From positions 2,728,001 to 2,792,000 of the forward strand of contig OZ255627.1 in NCBI GenBank assembly GCA_965276765.1: a stretch of DNA of 64,000 nt, read 5' to 3'. Source of the DNA: G965276765 sp965276765. GTDB lineage: Bacteria > Actinomycetota > Acidimicrobiia > Acidimicrobiales > Palsa-688. Positions 49,466 to 57,329 of the stretch are shown piece by piece. The notes beneath the pieces are model-generated. The model had not been told where the DNA came from, did no database searches, and saw only the letters and a program-made list of their open reading frames with translations. The position numbers and the translations under genes were made by a program. The stretch's first letter is position 1, and every line of letters begins with the position of its first letter.

Positions 49466-51005
49466 CTGTGACGGCGCCACGCCGCTCGGCCCAGTAAAGC
49501 TCGCGCACCTCGCGTCTCGGGACCTTCCCCACGCCGGACCTGGGCAGGGCGGCGACGATCTTGACGGCCGTCACCTTGTTGACCGAGCCGACCCGCTCGC
49601 GGCTGTAAGCGATGATCTCGTCGGGATCGATCGTCGCGCCGGCAACGGCGACGATCGTAGCGACCGGAGTTTCCCCCCATCTCTCATGGGGGACTCCGAC
49701 GACGCAGACCTCCGCGACGGAGGGGTGAGCGGCGATGGCGTTCTCCAGCTCGGCCGGCCAGATGTTGAAGCCACCGGAGATGATGAGGTCCTCCTTGCGG
49801 TCGGCGAGGAACAGGTAGCCATCGCCGTCCAAGCGGCCCATGTCACGCGTCAGCAGGCTGCCGTCAGGTAGCCGGCGCTCGGCCGTCTTCCCCGGCTCCT
49901 TCCACAGCTCGAGCATGCGCGCCGCGCCGCGAACCGCAACCTCCCCGACCTCCCCATCCGGCACGGGAAGACCGTCATCGTCGACGATGGTCACGACGTT
50001 GTTCGGGGTCGGGCGTCCGACCGAGCGAGGCCGTTCTCCGTGCTGATGCGGCAGCAGCATCGTGATCGGCCACGCCTCGGATTGCGCGTACATCTGAAAG
50101 AGCACGTCCGCGCCGAAGACTTCGACGGCCTTCGCCACGGTCGTCTCGCTGATCGGCGCCGCTGCGTAATTCACGCACCGGAGGCTCGAAAGGTCACGCC
50201 GGGCGGCGTCAGGGTGGTTCACGAGCGTCTGGATCATCGTCGGGACCACAAAGGTGAACGTCGCATGCTCGTGTTCGATGAGCTCGAGCATGCGTGCCGG
50301 CTCGAACGCCGGCACCACGACGACGCGGCCGCCGACCTGCAGGGTCGGCCACAAGAACACGGCCGCAGCATGAGTCAGTTGGCCGGCCGCAAGGTAGACA
50401 TCCCGCTCGTCCATCAGTGGCGTCACCCAGCGGTACTCGTCGTCGCTTCGCAACCAGCCATCGACCGTGTGGACCACGCCCTTGGGTCGACCGGTGGTCC
50501 CGGCACTGAAGCGGATGACGTGGAGGTCGGTGGGAGCGGTAAAAACCAGCGGATCCTGGATACTTCCGGCGGCCAGCATGGCCTCGTAGTCCACGGTGCC
50601 CGCCGGAGCCGGGCCGCCGTAGACCACGACGTGCTCCAGAGCGGGCATCTCCTTGCGTCGGGCCAGCTGGTCACCGGCGAGTCCGGCTCCGACGAGCAGC
50701 ACCCGCGCGTCGACCAGGTTCGTGAGATAGGCGTTCACGTCTGCGGTCTGATGCACGTACAGACCGCAGCGCACGAACCCGCCGAGTGCGAGCCCGGCGG
50801 CGTGTTCGACCGTCCAGCGCGAGTTGGGCCCGAGCAGGGCCACCCGATCGCCTTTGTTGACGCCGAGGTCGGCCAGCGAGCTCGCCAGGCGGCAGGCTCG
50901 TTCGAACAGTTCCGAGTACGTCTGGTCGACCGCATCACAGGTCATCGCTATCCGCTCGGCGTGGTCGCGTGCCGAGGTGCGAAGGATGTCTCCAAAATCC
51001 CTCAT
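49452..51005 (-). CDS. Acyl-CoA synthetase/ligase (AMP-forming)
   Basis: 517 aa. ANL-superfamily motifs: the P-loop VIRFSAGTTGRPKGVVHTVD (about residue 165), QMYAQSEAWPITMLLPHQHG, LTRDMGRLDGDGYLFLADRK followed by EDLIISGGFNIWPAELENAI, and the C-terminal catalytic Lys in LPRSGVGKVPRREVREL. It activates a carboxylic acid with ATP to the acyl-AMP and then the CoA ester. It resembles medium/long-chain or aromatic acid ligases. Third of five tightly spaced minus-strand genes; 51 bp after the MetE-like gene and overlapping the MaoC gene, so it belongs to the same transcript. Confidence 0.92.
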   Translation of the reverse strand: MRDFGDILRTSARDHAERIAMTCDAVDQTYSELFERACRLASSLADLGVNKGDRVALLGPNSRWTVEHAAGLALGGFVRCGLYVHQTADVNAYLTNLVDARVLLVGAGLAGDQLARRKEMPALEHVVVYGGPAPAGTVDYEAMLAAGSIQDPLVFTAPTDLHVIRFSAGTTGRPKGVVHTVDGWLRSDDEYRWVTPLMDERDVYLAAGQLTHAAAVFLWPTLQVGGRVVVVPAFEPARMLELIEHEHATFTFVVPTMIQTLVNHPDAARRDLSSLRCVNYAAAPISETTVAKAVEVFGADVLFQMYAQSEAWPITMLLPHQHGERPRSVGRPTPNNVVTIVDDDGLPVPDGEVGEVAVRGAARMLELWKEPGKTAERRLPDGSLLTRDMGRLDGDGYLFLADRKEDLIISGGFNIWPAELENAIAAHPSVAEVCVVGVPHERWGETPVATIVAVAGATIDPDEIIAYSRERVGSVNKVTAVKIVAALPRSGVGKVPRREVRELYWAERRGAVTDDRR

Positions 51006-51056
51006 CGCGGTTCCCTACCCCCCTGCACAGGGATGGCGACGACCTGGTCCAGCCGA

Positions 51057-52199
51057 TCAGACCCCGAGTTGCTCGCTGGCGCGCTCCACACCCTCGATCC
51101 GTGCCTTGATCTTCTCGAAGGCGACGTCACGGGCCACGTCGGGTGAACCGTGCTTGGGCTTGAGATCGATGCTGAACGGTGAGAAACCGCAGTCGTCGGT
51201 GGCCCCGAGGCGCTCCTTGGGAATGTGATTCGATGCGGTGACAAGGTCCGCCTGCACCTCCTCAGGGGTTTCGACGCGCGGGTCGAGCGGATTGATGACC
51301 CCGATGAAGCAGACCTGCGGGACACCGTTGGCATCCTCGCGGCTGTGCTCGCCAACGAGCTTATACACGTACTCCTTGTCCTTCTCGCTGGCCAACTGCA
51401 TGAGAAAGTACCCGGCGTTCATCCGGAACATCGCCGGGAGGAGGTCGGCGTAGTCGACCTCGGCCGAGTGCACCGAGTCCATGTCGCCGCCCGGGCAGGT
51501 GTGGATACCGATGTTGACCCGCTCCTCGGCCGTGAACCGGTCGATCACCCGATTGTTGAGCTCGATGAACTGGTCGAGCATGTGCCGGCCCGTCCACGGG
51601 TTGCGGGGGTCGTTCTTCGACGCCAGGCGACCCTCGGTGAAGTCGATCGACACTCGTGACGCGCCGGCTGCGAACGCCTGGCGGATGTCCTTCTCAGCCT
51701 CGTCGCACAGGTCCGTGAGGAACGTCTCGCGCGAGTACCCGTCGAGCTGTTCGTCCAGCGGATAGAGCAAGGAAAGCATCGAGGGGGCGATGACCGCCTG
51801 CTTCATCGGCTTGGTCGCGTAGACCTTCGACTTGGAGAGATAGTCAGAGGCGAACGTCTTGTAGCGAAATGGCCCACCCGTCAACCGGGGGAGCTGGCGA
51901 TGGTGTCCGTCGTCGAAGATGGCGAAGTACTGGCCGTCGCCGGCCAGGTGGTCGGCGAGCCCGGTGCCGGCCAGGGTGTCGGCAATCGGGTAGGTGGCGA
52001 AGCTCGATGCCCGTTGCTCGCCGTCGGACACGATGGCGGCGCCGGTGGCTTCCATCCTCTCAATGGTGTCCTTGCAGGCGGCATCCTGCTCTCTCGACAG
52101 GTCGTCGGCGCCGATGGTTCCTGCGTCATACGCGGCGATCGCCTCTTGCAGGCGCACAGGACGCGGCATCGAGCCGACATTCTCGGTCGGAATGGTCAT
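51057..52199 (-). CDS. MetE-like (cobalamin-independent methionine synthase C-terminal fold) protein
   Basis: 380 aa. It has the UROD/MetE barrel features: TENVGSMPRPVRLQEAIAAY, EATGAAIVSDGEQRASSF, DFTEGRLASKNDP, the zinc pair His-x-Cys in NIGIHTCPGGDMD, and the third Cys in GATDDCGFSPFS. There is no folate-binding N-terminal half, so it is not a full methionine synthase. Stand-alone proteins of this type include epoxyalkane:CoM transferase and archaeal core enzymes; they bind a thiol on zinc. It follows a methyltransferase gene by 45 bp and precedes a CoA ligase, suggesting a thiol- or methyl-transfer step in the pathway. Confidence 0.85.
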   Translation of the reverse strand: MTIPTENVGSMPRPVRLQEAIAAYDAGTIGADDLSREQDAACKDTIERMEATGAAIVSDGEQRASSFATYPIADTLAGTGLADHLAGDGQYFAIFDDGHHRQLPRLTGGPFRYKTFASDYLSKSKVYATKPMKQAVIAPSMLSLLYPLDEQLDGYSRETFLTDLCDEAEKDIRQAFAAGASRVSIDFTEGRLASKNDPRNPWTGRHMLDQFIELNNRVIDRFTAEERVNIGIHTCPGGDMDSVHSAEVDYADLLPAMFRMNAGYFLMQLASEKDKEYVYKLVGEHSREDANGVPQVCFIGVINPLDPRVETPEEVQADLVTASNHIPKERLGATDDCGFSPFSIDLKPKHGSPDVARDVAFEKIKARIEGVERASEQLGV

Positions 52200-52244
52200 T
52201 GGATTCCCTTCGTCGAAATTGTCCCCGGAACGACCTGTGTCACC

Positions 52245-53162
52245 CTAGACACTCTCCCGGTCCGCTGCCGATTGGGCGTGGACCAGGTTGGGAAGCAGAT
52301 CGACGAGCGGGCGTTCGGCCACCTCGGAGGCGGGGCGCGAGAGGTAGAACTCGGTGTGGAACGAGCCGTCGGCCTCCAAGCCGCTGACGTCGAGTCCGGA
52401 CTCCTCGAGGTGGCGGACGGTGTACTCCTGCTCCTCGTCGCAGGAGAACCGGCGTTGGGGGAACGTCCGACCGACGAGGCGCTCGGTGACCAGTCCGCGT
52501 TCGGCGAGCACATCGGCGATGTCGTGATAGGAAAACTGTCGCAACACGAAGGCCGCCAACCAGGGGACGTCGGGCTCGTCGACGGCGTCGAGAAGATGCG
52601 TGAAGGTCTTGGCCGTGATGTAGCCCACCCCAGCGGTCACGGTGATCATGTCCGTGTGGGTCACTACCTCCTCCAAGGCCGGTGACACCGCCCGCTCCTC
52701 GAGGTTTTCGGACGCGCCGTGCTGCAGCAACCCGATCTCCTGGGCATAGCCGACGGCTCGATCCGAGATGTCGAGGCCGTACACGTCTGGTGCGTCAGCG
52801 TGCCGATGCTTGGAGTAGTAGGCGTCGTCGACGGTGAGGAGCTCGGCGGTTGACAGGTCCTCGATCTCGGGGCTGCGGTAGTGCTCGATGAGATCATCCA
52901 TGGTGAGATCGCAGGTCATGAGGGCGGCGTTGACGCCGTAGGAGCAGCACAGGTCGAGGACCTGAGGCGTCTGGAGGCCCCGATCGGCCTGCTCGGCGGC
53001 CAGGAGTCGCCGGAACACCGGTTGACCATGGTGGGGTATCTCGTAGCCGAGTTCTCCCAGCTCGGCGTAGTACGCCCTCGGATCATCGGCGTTGTAGATG
53101 GCGTCGAAGTTGGCCTTGCCATCCACGAGGCCCGGCACGGAATCCACATTGTCAAGTGTCAT
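52245..53162 (-). CDS. Class I SAM-dependent methyltransferase
   Basis: 305 aa. The Rossmann motif I is TPQVLDLCCSYGVNAALMTC, followed by a lid-like helical insert (DDLIEHYRSPEIEDLSTAEL), motif II-like DVYGLDISDRAVGYAQEIGL, and THTDMITVTAGVGYITAKTF. The Cys-rich motif I (DLCCSYG for DLGCGTG) is unusual but keeps the glycine. First gene of the five-gene operon and divergent from a secreted cyclophilin. The methyl acceptor is unknown; the neighbouring MetE-like zinc protein suggests the two act on the same thiol or acid. Confidence 0.78.
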   Translation of the reverse strand: MTLDNVDSVPGLVDGKANFDAIYNADDPRAYYAELGELGYEIPHHGQPVFRRLLAAEQADRGLQTPQVLDLCCSYGVNAALMTCDLTMDDLIEHYRSPEIEDLSTAELLTVDDAYYSKHRHADAPDVYGLDISDRAVGYAQEIGLLQHGASENLEERAVSPALEEVVTHTDMITVTAGVGYITAKTFTHLLDAVDEPDVPWLAAFVLRQFSYHDIADVLAERGLVTERLVGRTFPQRRFSCDEEQEYTVRHLEESGLDVSGLEADGSFHTEFYLSRPASEVAERPLVDLLPNLVHAQSAADRESV

Positions 53163-53305
53163 CGTTGTACTGGTTTAGCCCATTTCCGGGGTCTGCTGCG
53201 GGGCTCCGGGGCGCGGGCCGCCGGCGACGCGTTTGGACCACCTCGTCGGTCATGGCCGACGGATCTAAGCTCACACCGTCGAGAGACACAACGGAGGGGG
53301 TAATC

Positions 53306-54055
53306 ATGCGCAACCGTACGATTCTCGCTATCGGCGCCGCCGCACTCATCCTCGGCTTGGGGGGAGCGGCATCGGCCAGCGGGCGACCGCAGGTCCCGGC
53401 GGGCTCCGTCCGCACGCCGGCGGTCATGGCGAAAACAAGCGAGAAGCGGGTCCTGGGACCACGAACGGCAGGTACAGGCGACCCGGCGACCTCTGGCTGC
53501 GGTTTCACCAAGGCAGTGCCATTTGACCGGTACAAGGGCCTGCCCGACTTCACTCCGGCGAAGGCGGCCCGGCCCTATGTCGCCAGGCTGCACACCACCC
53601 AAGGCTTGATCGTCATCCGGGCGCTCACGGCGCAGGCGCCGTGCACGACGTTCTCTTTCCGGTTCCTGGCCGAGCGTCGGTACTTCGACAGGACCCACTG
53701 CCACCGGCTCACGACCCAGGGCATCTTCGTGCTGCAGTGTGGCGACCCGACGGGCACGGGCTCCGGTGGTCCCGGGTACCGGTTCAACGACGAGAACCTG
53801 GCCGGCGCGACCTACCCGGCGGGCACGGTGGCCATGGCCAATGCCGGCCCCAACACCAATGGCAGCCAGTTTTTCTTTGTCTGGAAGAACACGACCCTCG
53901 CTCCCGACTACACGCCCTTCGCCACGGTGATCCGGGGAATGGACGTACTGAAGCGGATCGCGGCCGCAGGCGACGACAGTCAAAACGGCCCCGGTGACGG
54001 GTACCCGCATCGCTATGTCGGGTTCCAGCGGGTCGACATCCACTTCACCAAGTAG
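53306..54055 (+). CDS. Secreted cyclophilin-type peptidyl-prolyl isomerase
   Basis: 249 aa from ATG 53306 with GGAGGGGG upstream. Signal peptide RNRTILAIGAAALILGLGGA ending before ASASGRP. The cyclophilin domain has YFDRTHCHRLTTQGIFVLQC then GDPTGTGSGGPGYRF and GTVAMANAGPNTNGSQFFFV (the Phe/Gln active-site block), ending GDGYPHRYVGFQRVDIHF. It catalyses proline isomerisation in the cell envelope. A short cysteine-bearing linker (GCGFTKAVPF) lies between signal and domain. No operon link to the catabolic genes on either side. Confidence 0.92.
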   Translation: MRNRTILAIGAAALILGLGGAASASGRPQVPAGSVRTPAVMAKTSEKRVLGPRTAGTGDPATSGCGFTKAVPFDRYKGLPDFTPAKAARPYVARLHTTQGLIVIRALTAQAPCTTFSFRFLAERRYFDRTHCHRLTTQGIFVLQCGDPTGTGSGGPGYRFNDENLAGATYPAGTVAMANAGPNTNGSQFFFVWKNTTLAPDYTPFATVIRGMDVLKRIAAAGDDSQNGPGDGYPHRYVGFQRVDIHFTK

Positions 54056-54150
54056 GCGACAGCGAAGAGACAGCCGGCGCGCCTCGACGCCGCCCCGCGG
54101 GGTCGGACGGCTCCTTCGATGAGGGTTGCCGAGGCGCTCTCCCGTCGGAT

Positions 54151-54166
54151 ATGGTCTAGTGACCTA
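54151..54166. promoter_or_regulatory. Operator-like motif before crotonase gene
   Basis: ATGGTCTAGTGACCTA: GGTC-TAGT-GACC dyad 70 bp before the crotonase start, followed by AT-rich TAATATAT that could be a -10. A close variant, TTAGTCTAGTGCCCAA, lies at 60628-60643 in another divergent promoter of the cluster. Confidence 0.55.
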
Positions 54167-54235
54167 ATATATGACTGTGGAGCAGTTTGGTGTCCGTCGG
54201 CCGGTGAATCGCCCGACGCGACCGGAAAGGCCGAC

Positions 54236-55030
54236 ATGAGCTACGACGACATCCTCTACGAGGTCGACGGTCACGCCGCCGTCATCACAATCAACCGGGA
54301 GCGACGCCTCAACGCCTTCCGAGCCAAGACCATCGAAGAGCTGATCCACGCCTTCAAGACGGCGTGGGCCGAGCCGACCGTGAGCGGCATCGTCTTCACG
54401 GGTGCCGGCGACCGAGCGTTCTGCGTCGGTGGTGACGTGAAGCAGCGCAACGAGACCGGCGATTACGGTCCGACCGACAACGGGTTGTTCGAGGTGGTCT
54501 ACTTCCACCGCTTGATCCGAGACATCCCCAAGCCGGTGATCGCCGCGGTGAACGGTCTGGCCATCGGAGGCGGTCATGTACTGCACGTCCTCTGCGATCT
54601 GTCCATCGCCGCCGAGCACGCCGAGTTTGGTCAGGCCGGTCCGCGCGTCGGGTCCTTCGACGCTGGGTTCGGCTCCGCCTACCTGGCGCGTGTCGTCGGC
54701 GAGAAGCGCGCCAGGGAGATCTGGTTTCTCCTCCACCAGTACTCGGCCGAGAAGGCCGAACAGTGGGGGCTCGTCAACAAGGTGGTGCCAAAAGAGGATC
54801 TCCTGCCGGCGGCCAAGGCGTGGATCGAGGAGCTGGCCCAGTACAGCCCGACCGCCCTCCGCTTTCTCAAGCACTCGTTCAACGCCGACACCGACCATCA
54901 GGGTGGGCTCTCCCAACTGGCGCAGGCCGGCCTCGACGTCTTCGCTGTCACCGACGAAGCCAAGGAGGGTGCGGCGGCCTTTGCCGAGAAGCGCCCGCCC
55001 GACTTCTTCGCCCATCGGGTCTCCCATTGA
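54236..55030 (+). CDS. Enoyl-CoA hydratase/isomerase family, BadI/MenB-like
   Basis: 264 aa from ATG 54236 (GGAAAGG upstream). Crotonase marks: VITINRERRLNAFRAKTIEE, the oxyanion segment VFTGAGDRAFCVGGDVKQRN, and IAAVNGLAIGGGHVLHVLCD. The stretch QAGPRVGSFDAGFGSAYLAR then EKRAREIWFLLHQYSAEKAE is shared by MenB (naphthoyl-CoA synthase) and BadI (2-ketocyclohexanecarboxyl-CoA hydrolase). No menaquinone genes are near, and a BadH-like SDR follows 42 bp on, favouring the ring-opening BadI role; this is inference. First of a plus-strand run with SDR, LLM enzyme, MarR and ligase. Confidence 0.85.
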   Translation: MSYDDILYEVDGHAAVITINRERRLNAFRAKTIEELIHAFKTAWAEPTVSGIVFTGAGDRAFCVGGDVKQRNETGDYGPTDNGLFEVVYFHRLIRDIPKPVIAAVNGLAIGGGHVLHVLCDLSIAAEHAEFGQAGPRVGSFDAGFGSAYLARVVGEKRAREIWFLLHQYSAEKAEQWGLVNKVVPKEDLLPAAKAWIEELAQYSPTALRFLKHSFNADTDHQGGLSQLAQAGLDVFAVTDEAKEGAAAFAEKRPPDFFAHRVSH

Positions 55031-55072
55031 CCGTGGTGCGCCATTGACCCAACGAACGAAGGCTGCGTACAC

Positions 55073-55831
55073 ATGAGTATCTCCATCGACCTGTCGGGTG
55101 ACGTCGCCGTTGTCACCGGCGGTGGCAGCGGCATCGGCGAGGCCATCGCCAAGACGCTCGCCGAGGCCGGCGCCGCGGTTGGGCTCGCCGATGTTTCTGA
55201 CGACGCCGGCACGCGGGTCGCAGCCGAGATCGAGGCCGCCGGCGGGCGGGCCTTCGCCGCGACCGTCGACATCGGTGACCGGGCGTCGGTCGACGCCGGG
55301 CTGGCTGCCATCAGAGCCGAACTGGGTCCGATCAAGCACCTGGTCAACAACGCTGCGACCTGGGCGGTGAAATCGTTTGCCGATCACACCAGCCAGGAGA
55401 TCGACCGCGTGATCGGCATCACCCTCACGGGCACCATGGCCGTCACCCAGGCGGCACTGCCCGACATCATCGCCACAGAGGGCAGCGTCGTCGTGATCAG
55501 CTCCGACGGAGCGCGGGTCGGCGAGCGCTACATGAGCGTGTACTCGGCGGCCAAGGCCGGCCTGATCGGGTTCACCAAGAGCGTGGCTCGAGAGGTGGGC
55601 CGCAAGGGCGTCAACGTCAACGCCATCGCTCCCGGGACCACCAACACGCCCGGGGGGTCCGGCTTCATCGAGCAGGCCGGCGGCGCGGAAAAGCTCGCCA
55701 AGGCCTACCCCCTGGGTCGGATCGGGGAGCCGCAGGACATCGCCAACGCCGCGCTCTTCCTCGTGTCGCCGCTCTCGTCGTGGATGACTGGGCAGGTGCT
55801 CTCGGTCAGCGGCGGATTCACGATGGTGTGA
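55073..55831 (+). CDS. SDR-family dehydrogenase, BadH-like
   Basis: 252 aa, a classical SDR. NAD-binding VAVVTGGGSGIGEAIAKTLA, NNA in HLVNNAATWAVKSF, catalytic Ser in VVISSDGARVGE, YxxxK in YSAAKAGLIGFTKSVAREVG, and PGTTNTPGG, then SGGFTMV at the end. It oxidises a hydroxyacyl compound, in the BadH case 2-hydroxycyclohexanecarboxyl-CoA to the ketone that BadI opens. Adjacent position supports that pair, but SDRs are functionally broad. It ends 7 bp before the LLM gene. Confidence 0.88.
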   Translation: MSISIDLSGDVAVVTGGGSGIGEAIAKTLAEAGAAVGLADVSDDAGTRVAAEIEAAGGRAFAATVDIGDRASVDAGLAAIRAELGPIKHLVNNAATWAVKSFADHTSQEIDRVIGITLTGTMAVTQAALPDIIATEGSVVVISSDGARVGERYMSVYSAAKAGLIGFTKSVAREVGRKGVNVNAIAPGTTNTPGGSGFIEQAGGAEKLAKAYPLGRIGEPQDIANAALFLVSPLSSWMTGQVLSVSGGFTMV

Positions 55832-55838
55832 CATCGCC

Positions 55839-56750
55839 ATGATCCGGGTCGGAGTAGCGGTCTACGACTTTCTCCTCACTGCCGACCCCGAAGCCCGCCT
55901 GCGCCCCCTGCGGTTGGCCTCGGCCCTGGGTCTTGACCATCTCGGCCTCGCCGATCACGTGAGCTTCCACGACGGGACGGGGTTTGACGGCCTGATCTCC
56001 GCCGCTGTCGCGTTGGGCGAGCAGCAGGAACTGCCGGTCGTGCTCGGCGTGTACCTCCTCGGGCTGCGGCACCCCACCCTCGTCGCCAGACAGCTCGCCT
56101 CGATCGGTCAGCTTGCCCCCGGGCGGATGGTGCTCGGCGTCGGCGTGGCAGGCGAAGACCGCAGCGAAGTCAGCAACAGCGGGGTCGATCCTTCGACTCG
56201 CGGCCGCCGTCTCGACGAAACCCTCGAGGTGCTGCGTCTGCTCTCCGCAGGGAAGCCGGTCACCCACGACGGCGAGTTCTTCAGCCTCGACGAGGCCCTC
56301 GTCCTGCCCGCCCCCGACCCGGCCGTGCCGATCGTCATCGGCGGCAGGGGGGACGTGGCGGTGCGGCGCACGGCCAGGTACGGCGACGGGTGGCTGGGGA
56401 TCTTCTGCTCGGCTCGCCGCTTCGCCCAGACCCGCCAGGACATCGTCGAAGCGGCGGCGGAGCTCGGTCGCGACGCGCCCGACTGGTTCGGGTTGACCGT
56501 GTGGTGCGGGCTGGACACCGACGCCGGCCACGCCCGCGATCTGCTGGTCGACAAGATGGAGCGGCTCTACCGTCTGCCCTTCGACCGCTTCGAGCACGTG
56601 GCCACGGCCGGCACTCCTGATCAGGTTGCCGAGTGGCTCGCACCGTTTGTGGCCGCTGGCGCCTCACACATCACCATCATCCCGGCGACCGCATCGATCG
56701 AAGCCGGCATCGAGCACGTGGCCGCCGTTCGCGAGCTCCTGGTGGGTTGA
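55839..56750 (+). CDS. LLM-class F420-dependent oxidoreductase
   Basis: 303 aa. Bacterial luciferase-like barrel: IRVGVAVYDFLLTADPEARL, GLDHLGLADHVSFHDGTGFD, GVYLLGLRHPTLVARQLASI, GRMVLGVGVAGEDRSEVSNS, GRRLDETLEVLRLLSAGKPV then THDGEFFSLDE, and PIVIGGRGDVAVRRTARYGD. These are typical of actinobacterial F420 enzymes, though FMN use cannot be excluded. It probably reduces or oxidises an intermediate of the cluster. 7 bp after the SDR and 3 bp before MarR, so it is in the same operon. Confidence 0.88.
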   Translation: MIRVGVAVYDFLLTADPEARLRPLRLASALGLDHLGLADHVSFHDGTGFDGLISAAVALGEQQELPVVLGVYLLGLRHPTLVARQLASIGQLAPGRMVLGVGVAGEDRSEVSNSGVDPSTRGRRLDETLEVLRLLSAGKPVTHDGEFFSLDEALVLPAPDPAVPIVIGGRGDVAVRRTARYGDGWLGIFCSARRFAQTRQDIVEAAAELGRDAPDWFGLTVWCGLDTDAGHARDLLVDKMERLYRLPFDRFEHVATAGTPDQVAEWLAPFVAAGASHITIIPATASIEAGIEHVAAVRELLVG

Positions 56751-56753
56751 ACG

Positions 56754-57254
56754 ATGTCCGAAGAGACCGAGCCCGACTCCGTCGAGTGGATGCGGCGGCG
56801 CTGGGAGGAGCACGGAGCACCCGGTCCCACGCACTTCGCAGCCATGGCCTCGATCCTGCGGACGACGGCCGTGATGACCGACGAGATCGACCGCGTCCTC
56901 AAGACCTTCGAGATGACGAGGACGGCCTACCTGGTGGTCGTCACCCTGCAGATGGCCCCCGAGTCGACCCGCCCCCTCGGGCAGCTGAGCAAACAGTTGC
57001 TGGTCCATCCGACGACGATCACCATGGTGATCGATCAGCTCGAGAGGGGCGGCCTCGTGCGGCGAGCGCCGCACCCATCGGATCGTAGGACCGTCCTCGC
57101 CACCCTCACGCCCTCGGGGCTGGCGACGGCCAAGAAAGCCAGCGCCGCGCTCGGCCGAGTGGATTTCGGGCTCCTGGGCATCGGCGAGGCGACCGCTCGG
57201 AGGATCACCGGCGATCTCCGTCAGGTTCGCCGAGGGCTCGGTGATGTCCGATGA
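56754..57254 (+). CDS. MarR-family transcriptional regulator
   Basis: 166 aa, 3 bp after the LLM gene. The winged HTH: FEMTRTAYLVVVTLQMAPES, LGQLSKQLLVHPTTITMVID, QLERGGLVRRAPHPSDRRTV with the wing Arg pair, and LATLTPSGLATAKKASA. MarR proteins in catabolic operons often respond to the CoA thioester of the substrate. The operator-like motifs at 54151-54166 and 60628-60643 are candidate targets; assignment is inference. Confidence 0.9.
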   Translation: MSEETEPDSVEWMRRRWEEHGAPGPTHFAAMASILRTTAVMTDEIDRVLKTFEMTRTAYLVVVTLQMAPESTRPLGQLSKQLLVHPTTITMVIDQLERGGLVRRAPHPSDRRTVLATLTPSGLATAKKASAALGRVDFGLLGIGEATARRITGDLRQVRRGLGDVR

Positions 57255-57329
57255 GGCCCAACCGATTTTTCTGTGGCCGGGGTGTATGACCTTGACCACT
57301 CCATCCCTTCAGCATGTGAGGTCACTCGG

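Noticed and set aside
47607..49871. A 754-codon open frame on the plus strand
   Set aside because: It is antisense to the thiolase-like, MaoC and ligase genes, has no recognisable domain and is a by-product of high GC content.
24031..52199. A coenzyme M pathway joining ComB-like and MetE-like genes
   Set aside because: The genes are far apart, in different operons, and no other CoM gene is present; kept only as a question.
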